This document shows positions 33,322 through 42,172 of a DNA stretch of 64,000 nt, piece after piece; the first letter of the stretch is position 1, and each line of letters starts with the position of its first letter. The notes beneath the pieces were generated by a model. The model had not been told where the DNA came from. It did not search any database and saw nothing but the letters and a program-made list of their open reading frames with translations. The position numbers were made by a program, and so were the translations under genes. Source of the stretch: Desulfovibrio sp. G11 (GTDB lineage: Bacteria; Desulfobacterota; Desulfovibrionia; Desulfovibrionales; Desulfovibrionaceae); assembly GCF_900243745.1 (NCBI RefSeq), contig NZ_LT984798.1:3352441-3416440 (forward strand), written 5' to 3'.

Positions 33322-34926
33322 ATGTATCACCACATGTTGCACATTTTTCTGCACTGTACTGATGCATTGCTTGAGTCCTCGTTGCGTCGTGCCAGCGCGC
33401 ATCCCGGCTTTACTCACGTCATAACAGCCGCCTGCGAATCCAAATGCGGGCAGGACGCGACGGCCTTGCCCAACCTCGCTGAGGCCGACATCGTGCTGCT
33501 TGATGGGACAGCTCTTGCACAGTTGCCTGCCATGCGCAAAGCCGCAAAAAGCGGTGCGCAGTTTATTCTTGTGGATGACGGGGCAAGGGAGCCGACAGTA
33601 GAACTATTGTCCCTGCTTGATCATCTCTGGCCTGTATCAGCCAGTGCCAGTCGGTATGACTTCTACGTGGCGCGGCTGCTGGATGCCGTACGGCAGCGCA
33701 GAGAGCACGAACTCACCACCCAGCACTTTGAAACAATCATAAACCTGACTAGCGACCTTGTATGGGTCAAGGACGCCAAGGGCTCACACGTCAAGGTGAA
33801 CAAGGCTTTTTGCCGCCTTGTGGGCAAAAGCCGTCAGCTTGTTGAGGGACGCGGCCACTATTTTATCTGGGATCTTGAGCCGGAAGAATACGCTCAGGGC
33901 GAATTTGTCTGTCTTGAAACAGACCAGATTGTTATGAATTCGGGCGAGCCGGGCGAGTTTGACGAGGTGATCAAGGCCCCACAGGGAATGCGCCAGTTCA
34001 AAACTCGCAAGGCACCGCTCTTCAATGCAGATGGCAGTATCATGGGAACCGTGGGCATTGCCCATGATGTGACAGACCTTGCAAACATGACGGCAGAGCT
34101 TGATCTTGTACTGCAAAGCATTCCGTATCCGGTCATGATTCTTGACTCAAACAAGCATATCGTCAATTTCAACGATCGGTTCAAAAAACTCTTTGGCATT
34201 GACTCCACCGACTACATTGCTGGTGAGTCGCGCGATGTTCTGCGTCAGCGCGCAGTGGAACGCCTGGGGTTTTCCCGCAACGGCAGGCATGTGGTCATGC
34301 GCTCCGTCGTAGACGGTCTCGAAAAGCACATTGATATGTACGAAAGCGAGATTTTAGATATTTTTAAAAATGTTATAGGTATGATCTGCATTTATCGCGA
34401 TGTGACCCGGCAGCTACAGATTGAACGACGCCTTAAGCTGCGGGCAAATACGGACGACCTCACTGAACTTTTCAACCGTCACTATTTTTTCAGGAGCATT
34501 CCGGCCACGCTGTCTGCAGGCGCGGGGTTGGCCTATATTGATCTGGATAACTTCAAGCACGTTAACGATAAATTTGGCCATCATGCGGGCGACAAGGCCC
34601 TGATCCTTACGGCCCAGATCTTGCGAAAACACCTACGCGACGCGGTGATCGCGCGCTTGGGCGGCGATGAATTTGCGGCCTTTTTTCCCGAGTCATGTTC
34701 CAAGGCTCTTTTGCGCAATTGCGCCGAGGAACTTCTGGTCGCCATGGACGAAGCGTTTGACGGCCACGAGGCCTTTGCCGGACTTTCGGCCAGCATTGGC
34801 ATCACGCTGGCAGAGCAGCCGGGCCTTGCGCGCGATGACCTGGTGCGACAGGGCGATGTGGCCATGTATGAGGCAAAACGTCTTGGTAAAAGGCGCTACT
34901 GTGTATACTCCGCAAGTCTTGAATAA
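33322..34926 (+). CDS. PAS-domain diguanylate cyclase
   Basis: 534 residues. The first 120 resemble a degenerate receiver-like domain (ADIVLLDGTALAQLPAMRKA). Two PAS domains follow (about 130-255, with DLVWVKDAKGSHVKVNKAF; about 260-365, with PVMILDSNKHIVNFNDRF). The GGDEF domain covers the last 160 residues, with TDDLTELFNRHYFF, an intact active site RLGGDEFAAF and the FKHVNDKFGHHAGD helix. It should make cyclic di-GMP in response to a PAS-sensed cue; it is probably cytoplasmic, with no membrane segment. The ATG is placed at the first codon after the IS4 duplication. GAGG formed at the IS junction (G from the IS, AGG from the duplication) gives a ribosome site at 6-base spacing. The frame also stays open into the IS end. 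Confidence 0.9.
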   Translation: MYHHMLHIFLHCTDALLESSLRRASAHPGFTHVITAACESKCGQDATALPNLAEADIVLLDGTALAQLPAMRKAAKSGAQFILVDDGAREPTVELLSLLDHLWPVSASASRYDFYVARLLDAVRQRREHELTTQHFETIINLTSDLVWVKDAKGSHVKVNKAFCRLVGKSRQLVEGRGHYFIWDLEPEEYAQGEFVCLETDQIVMNSGEPGEFDEVIKAPQGMRQFKTRKAPLFNADGSIMGTVGIAHDVTDLANMTAELDLVLQSIPYPVMILDSNKHIVNFNDRFKKLFGIDSTDYIAGESRDVLRQRAVERLGFSRNGRHVVMRSVVDGLEKHIDMYESEILDIFKNVIGMICIYRDVTRQLQIERRLKLRANTDDLTELFNRHYFFRSIPATLSAGAGLAYIDLDNFKHVNDKFGHHAGDKALILTAQILRKHLRDAVIARLGGDEFAAFFPESCSKALLRNCAEELLVAMDEAFDGHEAFAGLSASIGITLAEQPGLARDDLVRQGDVAMYEAKRLGKRRYCVYSASLE

Positions 34927-35265
34927 ACTGGCAGACCCGGCCCCATCGGCAGACGTATCTGTCATAAATGGGGCAGGCCATGCGTTTTCCAGCATTCGAG
35001 CTTGAAGTCTTTTTGGGCAGGTACGAGTCCCCCCCTACCTGCTCGCCCAGTCAGATTGCGAGGCCATGAGCATTAACGCTTTTTTGCGTTTCGAACCTGA
35101 CTCAGCCTCAGCGCATCACGATTTTTTGAATACCAGCCTCGGATACGGCGAAAACAACGGCAGGCCAGATCTTCGGTGTGCCCTGCCGACCTGTACACCG
35201 GCATGGCCGATGAAAACTCCCCCAACAGGCATGCCTTTTAATGAGGGGCGCAGTATTATTTGACA

Positions 35266-35496
35266 ATGAGCAGTCCTAACAAACTACACAAAGCTTCCCC
35301 ACAATTGTTATCCTACATGTTCAGCCTAGCTTTGCAATTTGGCGTTGACGCAGAAGTGTTGTCATCTATGCACTTTTCCAAAGACTTTGCTGACCTGTCT
35401 GAGGTAGAGGCTGATGGCCTTATTGAAACAATCAAGAGCAACGATGCGAACTACAGTGCGGATGAGGCCCATTACTGCACCTATGTCTTGCCTTAG
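35266..35496 (+). CDS. Small hypothetical protein
   Basis: 76 codons from ATG 35266 (an earlier in-frame ATG is at 35260). The product is acidic and helical (LLSYMFSLALQFGVDAEVLS), with no recognised family and no clear ribosome site. It lies alone between the GGDEF gene and hsdM. A small hairpin (35017-35042, GCAGGTA / TACCTGC) lies upstream. The remaining gap to 35757 shows nothing else. Confidence 0.35.
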   Translation: MSSPNKLHKASPQLLSYMFSLALQFGVDAEVLSSMHFSKDFADLSEVEADGLIETIKSNDANYSADEAHYCTYVLP

Positions 35497-35757
35497 CGTG
35501 GCTCCACTTTTTCTGACACGTTAAGCAGGGCATCTGTTCTCTGGCCAGCCTGTCGCTGCATTGCCCCTCCCCCCGAACTTGAAATAGTGAGCAAAGACGG
35601 CATGACAAAAAAACAGTTAGAGATTATCATGATGGTCAACATTTCTAACAAGCTCGGACTGTTTCGATGAGTTCTGGCCGCATGCAAGCAATAGGAGATC
35701 GTTGGTGCTTAGGCACGTCCCAGCGTTGCATATACCTGTAGTGGAGAAAAAACTACA

Positions 35758-36516
35758 ATGCTAGATGACATTAAAAAGACTCTATGGGCAGCAGCAGACA
35801 AGCTACGCGCCAACATGGATGCAGCTGAGTACAAGCATATCGTTCTCGGCATGATATTTTTGAAGTATATTTCAGACACATTCAAGGCACGCCGCGATGA
35901 ACTGGCAACGCGCTTTGCAGATGAGGCCGATGAATACTACCTCCCGGACGCCGATGCCGCTATGCTGGCCGAAGAACTGGAGGACCGCGACTACTACAAG
36001 GAAGCAAACGTTTTCTGGGTGCCAGAATCTGCCCGATGGGAATCATTGCGGGCTGCAGCAAAGCAGACCGACATTGGCAAACGCATCGACGATGCCCTGA
36101 CCGCCATCGAAGCTGAGAACCCCAAGCTCAAGGGCATTCTCGATAAGCGCTATGGTCGCGCCCAGTTGCCTGATGGCAAGCTCGGTGAACTGGTCGACCT
36201 AATCTCTACCATTGGGTTTGGCGACGACCCTGGCACAGCGCGGGATGTTCTTGGGCAGGTCTACGAATATTTTCTCGGTCAATTTGCCAGTGCAGAAGGC
36301 AAGAAGGGGGGGCAGTTCTATACACCAGCCAGCATTGTCAAAACGCTGGTGGCCGTGCTGGCCCCCAACCATGGCAAGGTCTATGACCCTTGCTGCGGAT
36401 CAAGCGGCATGTTTGTGCAGAGCGAAAAATTTGTAGAAGCGCACGGCGGCAAGGTGGGTGATGTCTCCATCTATGGGCAGGAGTCTAACCCGACAACATG
36501 GCGACTCTCAGCCAGA
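35758..36516 (+). pseudogene. hsdM: Type I restriction methyltransferase HsdM, truncated by IS256
   Basis: 253 residues remain of about 500. The N-terminal HsdM domain (KKTLWAAADKLRANMDAAEY, then HIVLGMIFLKYISDTF) and the start of the N6-adenine methyltransferase domain (GQFYTPASIVKTLVAVLAP, and motif I DPCCGSSGMFVQ) are present. The frame ends at IS256 copy 2, before the catalytic NPPF motif. The rest of hsdM, and hsdS and hsdR, are not found beyond the IS, where IS30 sequence begins, so DNA was lost. GGAG precedes the ATG at long spacing. No restriction system can work from this locus. Confidence 0.92.
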
Positions 36517-37835
36517 GGGTGTAAGAAATTTTGTGTAATCGGCCAATCATGTTACCCCGATTATCGGAGGATTGATGATGGTCGACCCCAAAGATATACC
36601 CGATGAGTTAATTGACGCTCTGCTTGCCAACTATCAAAAGCCCGACGACCTGCTGGGAAAAAACGGCATTCTGGAACAACTGACCAAGCGAGTTATGGAG
36701 CGCGCTTTGCAAGCGGAGATGACCTACCATCTGGGGCATGAAAAACATGGCAGAGTTGCCAACGCCAGCGGCAACACCCGCAACGGCACAAGCAAAAAAA
36801 CCTTGAAGGGGAAGAACGGCTCTTTGCCCATTGCGATTCCTCGAGACCGGGACGGCAGTTTTGAGCCGCAGTTGGTGGAAAAGCATCAGACCCACTGGCA
36901 AGGTTTAGATGATAGCATCATTTCGCTATATGCCCGTGGCATGAGCGTACGCGAAATCCAGGGGCATCTGAAAGAGCTGTATCACACAGACGTTTCACCG
37001 GCGCTTATCAGCGCGGTAACCGATGAAGTGGCCGAGGATGTCCGTCAATGGCAAGGCCGCCCTCTGGATGCCATTTATCCTATCCTTTACCTGGACTGCA
37101 TCCACGTTAAGGTGCGCGATTCCGGCACGGTCGGTACCAAGGCGGTGTATCTGGCCCTTGGCGTGACCATGAGCGGCGTGAAAGATTTGTTGGGTATGTG
37201 GATCTCCCCGAACGAGGGCGCAAAGTTCTGGCTGTCCGTGGTGACGGAACTGCGAAACCGGGGAGTGCAGGACATCTTCATCGCCTGCGTGGACGGGCTT
37301 AAGGGCTTTCCGGAGGCCATTGAAAGCGTATTTCCTAAAACGCAAATCCAGCTGTGCATTGTGCATCTGGTCCGGAACAGCTTGAAATTCGTGGGCTGGA
37401 AGGAGCGTAAAACCGTTGCCGCCGACCTGAGGGAAATATACAGCTCGCCAACGGCAGAACTGGCCCAGTCAGCCCTTGAGCGCCTGGAACACAAATACAA
37501 TTCCAGTTATCCGCTCATCACAAAATCCTGGCGGGCCCACTGGCAGCGGATAATCCCCTTCTTTGACTACCCGCCGGAAATCCGGAAGGTGATCTATACG
37601 ACGAATGCCATAGAATCGCTGAACATGAGCCTGCGCAAGGTGACCAAAGCCAAGGGGGCTTTCCCCCACGATGAGGCCGTTTTCAAAATCTTCTGGCTGG
37701 CGCTGCGAAATATCAGCAAAAAATGGACTATGCCCATCAGGGATTGGAAGGCAGCGTTGAACAGATTCGCCATACAATTTGAGGAAAGATTTCCAACTTA
37801 ATAAGTAAACCGATTACACAAAGTTATGGACACCC
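36517..37835 (+). mobile_element. IS256-family insertion sequence, copy 2
   Basis: 1319 bp, same length and ends as copy 1, opposite orientation. The flanks (CAGCCAGA; CCGGGTGC) differ, so no duplication remains; hsdM is cut on the left and an IS30 transposase gene on the right. A simple inversion between the two copies does not restore matching flanks. Confidence 0.9.
36572..37801 (+). CDS. IS256-family transposase, copy 2
   Basis: 409 residues, intact, with the same translation as copy 1. It carries the full Asp-Asp-Glu set described there. Confidence 0.95.
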   Translation: MMMVDPKDIPDELIDALLANYQKPDDLLGKNGILEQLTKRVMERALQAEMTYHLGHEKHGRVANASGNTRNGTSKKTLKGKNGSLPIAIPRDRDGSFEPQLVEKHQTHWQGLDDSIISLYARGMSVREIQGHLKELYHTDVSPALISAVTDEVAEDVRQWQGRPLDAIYPILYLDCIHVKVRDSGTVGTKAVYLALGVTMSGVKDLLGMWISPNEGAKFWLSVVTELRNRGVQDIFIACVDGLKGFPEAIESVFPKTQIQLCIVHLVRNSLKFVGWKERKTVAADLREIYSSPTAELAQSALERLEHKYNSSYPLITKSWRAHWQRIIPFFDYPPEIRKVIYTTNAIESLNMSLRKVTKAKGAFPHDEAVFKIFWLALRNISKKWTMPIRDWKAALNRFAIQFEERFPT

Positions 37836-38589
37836 CCGGGTGCGCAAAAAATCCCTGAGCCTCGAGTGTAGCTGACACATCGGCATGGTAGCTGAACTCC
37901 TTGCCGTTATCATAGGTAATAGTCTGAACAAAGTCCTTAATGGGTGTCAAGAGTCCTTCAATGACCCGCCTTACTTCGCTGGCGCTTTTGTTGGGAGCCT
38001 TGCCAAACAGGAAAAGACGACTTTTACGCTCTGCAAGTGTCACCAAAACGGGGCCTCCTTTACTGCCTTCAACGGTATCAGCCTCCCAATCACCAAGGCG
38101 TGAGCGCTCGGCAACAATGGACGGGCGTATGTCTATGCTGATACGCCCCTTGATTTGACCTCGTCTGTCGGGTTTGCCATATCGTCGTTTGCGTTTGCGC
38201 TGGCAGCGCAAATGGCTGTGCAGCGTTCCTCCTCGTTTTTTGTCCGCCAGAATGTACTGGTAAATCCATTCATGACTGAGGGCAAAACCTTTGCGTTTGA
38301 GAACTCCAGAGATTTGCTCCGGACTGAAGTCCTGGTGCAGACACTGTTCAACATACGTCCATACCTCAAGACCAATGCGCTTCTTCCCTTTACTGGTCTG
38401 CCTTTTCTGACTGCGCTTGTGTGCCTGCCTGTAGCGGTAGCCACGCGCCCCGGTATTTCGCGCAAGTTCGCGGCTTACAGTTGAGACGCTACGGCCTATC
38501 GCTTTGGCTATGGCCCTCAGTGACGTTCCACTTTTCACTGCCTGGCAGATGTAGTACCGTTCTTCCCTGGCAAGGTGTGCATAGCCCAT
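37836..38589 (-). pseudogene. IS30-family transposase, C-terminally truncated
   Basis: About 250 codons remain. The N-terminal HTH (LREERYYICQAVKSG-type start, then SLRAIAKAIGRSVSTVSREL) and the catalytic start (LGDWEADTVEGSKGGPVLVT, first Asp; TITYDNGKEFSYH, second Asp) are clear. The catalytic Glu region is missing beyond QGFFAHPG, so the enzyme should be inactive. Confidence 0.9.
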
Positions 38590-38689
38590 ACGCCCCTCAA
38601 TCTTTGGTTGGATGGAGAGGCTAAAGGGCTATACCACCTTGCCTTTTCATTCAACCTTGAGGGTGTTGCACTTGCAAGTTGAATCCGCC
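37836..38689 (-). mobile_element. IS30-family element, 3' part lost at IS256 copy 2
   Basis: The right end and the first 250 or so codons of the transposase are present. The element stops at IS256 copy 2. Its outer 237 bp are shared with the remnant at 15146-15382, and both end at GTTGAATCCGCC, which marks the IS boundary. Confidence 0.88.
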
Positions 38690-38885
38690 TTTTGATACAA
38701 AGACCGCTGCGGGACAGGTGGCTCGTTGCCATGAATCAAACTGCCGTAAGAACGTGGCTGGCCGGAAATTTTTTCTGGGCGTCGTCGGGCGAGATGCAGG
38801 CGTGCCCGATAACGCAACTCTTTGCATGACAGGCACCGTGGCAGGGGAAGAAGTTTTCTTCAACGGTAATCAGAATATCTCCTGA
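38690..38885 (+). pseudogene. Possible 3' end of a gene cut by IS30
   Basis: The frame is open from the IS30 end to a TGA at 38885 and gives about 64 residues (GRKFFLGVVGRDAGVPDNAT, then GTVAGEEVFFNGNQNIS). It has the look of a real C-terminus but no family is recognised. It could also be chance. Confidence 0.25.
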
Positions 38886-39046
38886 TATTATTCATGTCAA
38901 ACAAGGACACCGGATACACAGCATCATACCGATACGGCGTAAAGCGCGGTACGGTAAAAATACGGAAGTATCCCGCCAGCCGTCCGTTTTTTAACGATAT
39001 GGATTTTATGCCGCAATAAGGTCGAGGGCTTCCAATACACGCCAAA

Positions 39047-39104
39047 ACAACCCGTTTCGGAACCACTACCCCAATATAGGAGCTGCCTTTCCGAAACGGG
39101 TTGT
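39047..39104 (-). terminator. Large inverted repeat between the IS region and fhs
   Basis: ACAACCCGTTTCGGAA and TTCCGAAACGGGTTGT are perfect 16-bp arms with a 26-base spacer. It lies 175 bp beyond the fhs stop and probably ends that transcript. Nothing else is supported in 38886-39278. Confidence 0.55.
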
Positions 39105-39278
39105 CGTAAAAGAAGCAAAAATGTCACAGTCCCACTGCAAGTGACAAGGGCATTTTGCATGTTACGGTCAGAGCAGTACTGTTTTGAGTTGCCTGGTGTC
39201 CTCGTGAACAGACATTTACGGGGTGCAATGCAGTTTGTCTATACTGTTGCTCCGAAGGGAATATCCTACTCAAATACC

Positions 39279-41054
39279 CTAGAAGAGTCCTGTTACCTTG
39301 CCGGTCTCCACGTCCACATCAATGTTGCGGAAAGCCGGTTTTGAACCGGTCCCCGGCATCAGGCTGATATCGCCGGACACCGGGGCAACAAGCCCCGCGC
39401 CGCCAAAGAAAAGCACATCGCGCACATGCAGCCTCCAGCCCTTGGGAACGCCCTTGAGCGCAGGCTTGTCAGACAGGGAATATTGGGTCTTCACCATGCA
39501 GACGCCCAGTTCATCAGCATCGGGTCTTTCCTGCAAATCTTTGAGGCGCTGGGCTGCAAGCGGCTCAAACTCCACTCCGTCAGCCCCGTAAACCTCCTGA
39601 GCAATGGTCGTGATGCGCTCGGTAAGAGGCGAATTCCAATTGTAGAGCGGCCGGAATTCGTTCTTTTCATTGCAGGCGTCCGTAACGGCGTCAGCAAGTT
39701 CCAGAGCGCCCTCTCCGCCTTTTTCCCAGTGCTCCGACAGGGCTACCCTTGCTCCGGCCTGCTCGCAAATGCGACGGATGGCGTCGACCTCTGCCTTGGT
39801 ATCGGTATGGAACTTATTGATGCAGACCACTGCGGGTACGCCCGAACGCCGTACAATGCCCAGATGATGCAGCAGGTTGGCGCATCCGGCTTCCACAAGG
39901 CCCACGTCTTCACGGGTATAGGGCTCTGGCAGTGCCTGACCGGGTTTGGGCTGGGGAGCACCACCGTGATTTTTGAGCGCCCGCACTGTAGCCACAACAA
40001 CAGCTGCGTCAGGCACAAGGCCGCTATAATGGCATTTGAGGTTCCAGAATTTTTCGTAGCCCATTTCTGCAGCAAAGCCGGATTCCGTCACATGATAGTC
40101 GCTGAGTTTGAGCGCCACCCTGTCGGCAATGACCGAACTTTGCCCAAGGGCAATATTGGCAAAAGGCCCGGTATGCACAAAAACGGGCTGCCCTTCAATG
40201 GTCTGGATAAGGTTGGGTTTGGCGGCCTCTACCAGCCAGGCAGTCATGGCCCCGGCAACGCCCAGGTCGCTGGTGGTCACAGGTTTGCCGTTGCGGTCAT
40301 GTGCCAGCACCATCCGTCCCATCCGCTCGCGCAGGTCGCGCAGGTCGCAGGCAATGGAAAGGATGCACATAACTTCAGAGGCAACGGTAATGTCAAAGTG
40401 CGAACGCATCATGAAACCATCATTACGTCGCCCATCACCCTCGATGCCGATAATGATGTTGCGCAGGGCCTGAACACAAAAATCCATGACCCAGCCGGTA
40501 TTGATTCTGGTGGGGTCGATATTCAGACGCGCCATACCCGAAAGTTTTTCCAGCGTGGCATCGTCATAATTGCGCTCATGCTGCATGCGCGATGTCAAAG
40601 CCGTCATGCCCAGGTTGTGGGCCGCGCCCACGGCATGGAGGTCGCCGGTAAAATTGAGAGAATAGGGGGTCAGCGGAATGCATTGCGAAAGCCCGCCGCC
40701 TGCGGCGGAGCCTTTCATACCCATGGTGGGTCCGCCGGAAGGTTGACGGATAGCCGCTGAAGAACGCCGCCCGCGTCGTGCAAGACCCTGCACAAGGCCG
40801 ATGGTGGTTGTAGACTTGCCCTCCCCCAAAGGCGTGGGGGTGATAGCAGTAACATCAATATACTTTCCGTTGGGGCGGTCTTTTAGCCGCTGCATCACGG
40901 CCTGCTGCTCAACCTTGCCCATATAATGCCCATACGGCAGCAGTTCAGCCTTTTCAAGGCCCAGTTCTGCAGCAAGGGTTTCAACGGTTTTCATGCGGGA
41001 TTCCGCATCAAGAGCGATTTTCCAGTCAGGGTGCTTGGTAGGATCCAAAGTCAT
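39279..41054 (-). CDS. fhs: Formate-tetrahydrofolate ligase
   Basis: 591 residues, normal for the family; makes 10-formyl-THF from formate, THF and ATP in the cytoplasm. The N-terminus KMKT-type helix is followed by the P-loop TPTPLGEGKSTTTIGL (residues about 68-83) and RQPSGGPTMGMKGSAAGGGL. Further Fhs blocks are seen, such as VGLVEAGCANLLHHL and the end LMPGTGSKPAFRNIDVD. ATG 41054 has GGAG at 5-base spacing and is preferred to an in-frame start at 41078. The enzyme feeds formyl groups to purine and fMet synthesis and belongs to the methyl branch of the Wood-Ljungdahl route. It is the first intact backbone gene right of the IS region. Confidence 0.96.
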   Translation of the reverse strand: MTLDPTKHPDWKIALDAESRMKTVETLAAELGLEKAELLPYGHYMGKVEQQAVMQRLKDRPNGKYIDVTAITPTPLGEGKSTTTIGLVQGLARRGRRSSAAIRQPSGGPTMGMKGSAAGGGLSQCIPLTPYSLNFTGDLHAVGAAHNLGMTALTSRMQHERNYDDATLEKLSGMARLNIDPTRINTGWVMDFCVQALRNIIIGIEGDGRRNDGFMMRSHFDITVASEVMCILSIACDLRDLRERMGRMVLAHDRNGKPVTTSDLGVAGAMTAWLVEAAKPNLIQTIEGQPVFVHTGPFANIALGQSSVIADRVALKLSDYHVTESGFAAEMGYEKFWNLKCHYSGLVPDAAVVVATVRALKNHGGAPQPKPGQALPEPYTREDVGLVEAGCANLLHHLGIVRRSGVPAVVCINKFHTDTKAEVDAIRRICEQAGARVALSEHWEKGGEGALELADAVTDACNEKNEFRPLYNWNSPLTERITTIAQEVYGADGVEFEPLAAQRLKDLQERPDADELGVCMVKTQYSLSDKPALKGVPKGWRLHVRDVLFFGGAGLVAPVSGDISLMPGTGSKPAFRNIDVDVETGKVTGLF

Positions 41055-41559
41055 GGCAGCTCCATATCGTTGTTGCATGTTCTATGGCACGTTCCGGCGG
41101 GTATGGCTGCCCGCCCGTAAGAGCAGTTTCGCTTTGGGACAGTCGCCTATGCCGATGTTTTCGGTCTTGCAGCGCCCGCGCCGCGAAGACAGAGCATTGT
41201 ATCAAAACAGCCAACCTGAAAAACTGAATATATGTTCCGGATACAAAACATTTCAACCTTGAACGGGCATCGCCGCAATTCCCTAGAGCGCTCGCTTAGA
41301 CGCTTGACAGCACCACGACACAATTTGCTGTTCTCACCTGCAGTCATTCCGCCAATCGACAGTCAGACGTACGCCTCTGTGGCGGGCATCTGCCCTTCCA
41401 GTCATCAGGACAAGGTAAAAAGGACGGCCCCAGCATCATGCCACTCCAGTAAAACCATCTTCAGACGCCATCCGCACTGTCCGCCCTATCCTTGCGGGAC
41501 ACGCCGCCGTGCGCTATGCTGTCCGCGCCTTCAACGGCACTTCATCGACAGGAGGATAC

Positions 41560-41943
41560 ATGAGACTTACTGCCAGACACGGCAGACTTGCCCTGACTTT
41601 ACGCGTATTGCACCTGGGGCGTGACCTGCAGGTCATATGCAGCGGAGGCCAGGCCCACATCGGCGCTGTGGCTGTGGCAAGCCCCCAGTCCACATGGGAA
41701 ACAGGAAATCATGTCCAAAACCTGATAAGCCTGCCCGGACACCGCGAAGATATCCTGGCAGCCCGGATGGCGCGCCACTTGGCCGATGCGCTGGACTGCA
41801 CGGTGTGTGTGAGCGTCGGCATTCATTTTGATTGTATCACCAAAGAAGAAATAGAGCGAGTGCTCAACCTGGCCGCGACCCTGACAGGCCGCTGTATAAC
41901 CAGGTTGAGACAACCCGCGAAGGACTGCCATGTTGACTGTTAA
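41560..41943 (+). CDS. LpdD-like (prenylated-flavin chaperone type) protein
   Basis: 127 residues; ATG 41560 follows GGAGG (41551-41555). The protein has the alternating pattern ICSGGQAHIGAVAVASPQST, then SLPGHREDILAARMARHLA and TVCVSVGIHFDCITKEEIER. I associate this pattern with the small LpdD/gallate-decarboxylase subunit D-like domain, thought to help prenylated-FMN decarboxylases; similar proteins also stand alone. No UbiD-type decarboxylase is in the window. The next small gene overlaps its 3' end, so the two are coupled. It diverges from fhs. The 505-bp gap before it (41055-41559) holds promoters for both directions but no gene I can support. Confidence 0.55.
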   Translation: MRLTARHGRLALTLRVLHLGRDLQVICSGGQAHIGAVAVASPQSTWETGNHVQNLISLPGHREDILAARMARHLADALDCTVCVSVGIHFDCITKEEIERVLNLAATLTGRCITRLRQPAKDCHVDC

Positions 41944-42172
41944 CGATTTGGAAAAGCTTGAAAAATACATCAAATCCGGCCAGCTGGAGCAAGATTTTAA
42001 AGACGGCTGCGAAAATGACCGTTTTTATCTTCTTGAACTGCTTGAAAAGCTCATGGACGTTTCAGAACTGGCAGATGCGGCGGCCACGAGGCTCATATTC
42101 CGTGGCCTGCCTGTACCTCCGCCTCCTTCTCTACAGACTGGGGAGAACGGCGCGCCGCCACAAGACTCATAA
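41930..42172 (+). CDS. Small acidic helical protein coupled to the LpdD-like gene
   Basis: 80 residues. Its ATG lies 14 bp before the upstream stop, in another frame, which suggests translational coupling. The sequence (LEKLEKYIKSGQLEQDFKDG, then FYLLELLEKLMDVSELADAA) is strongly helical and acidic, with a Pro-rich tail. No family recognised; the short length and pairing suggest an accessory or adaptor. Its last 80 bp overlap the end of the symporter gene on the other strand. Confidence 0.5.
   Translation: MLTVNDLEKLEKYIKSGQLEQDFKDGCENDRFYLLELLEKLMDVSELADAAATRLIFRGLPVPPPPSLQTGENGAPPQDS

Noticed and set aside
35758..36516. Functional type I restriction-modification system
   Set aside because: hsdM lacks its catalytic NPPF part and no hsdS or hsdR is present in the window.
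27998..37835. Simple inversion between the two IS256 copies
   Set aside because: Exchanging the flanks does not give matching 8-9-bp duplications on either copy.
39426..40760. 444-codon frame opposite fhs
   Set aside because: Antisense shadow; the minus strand is full-length Fhs.
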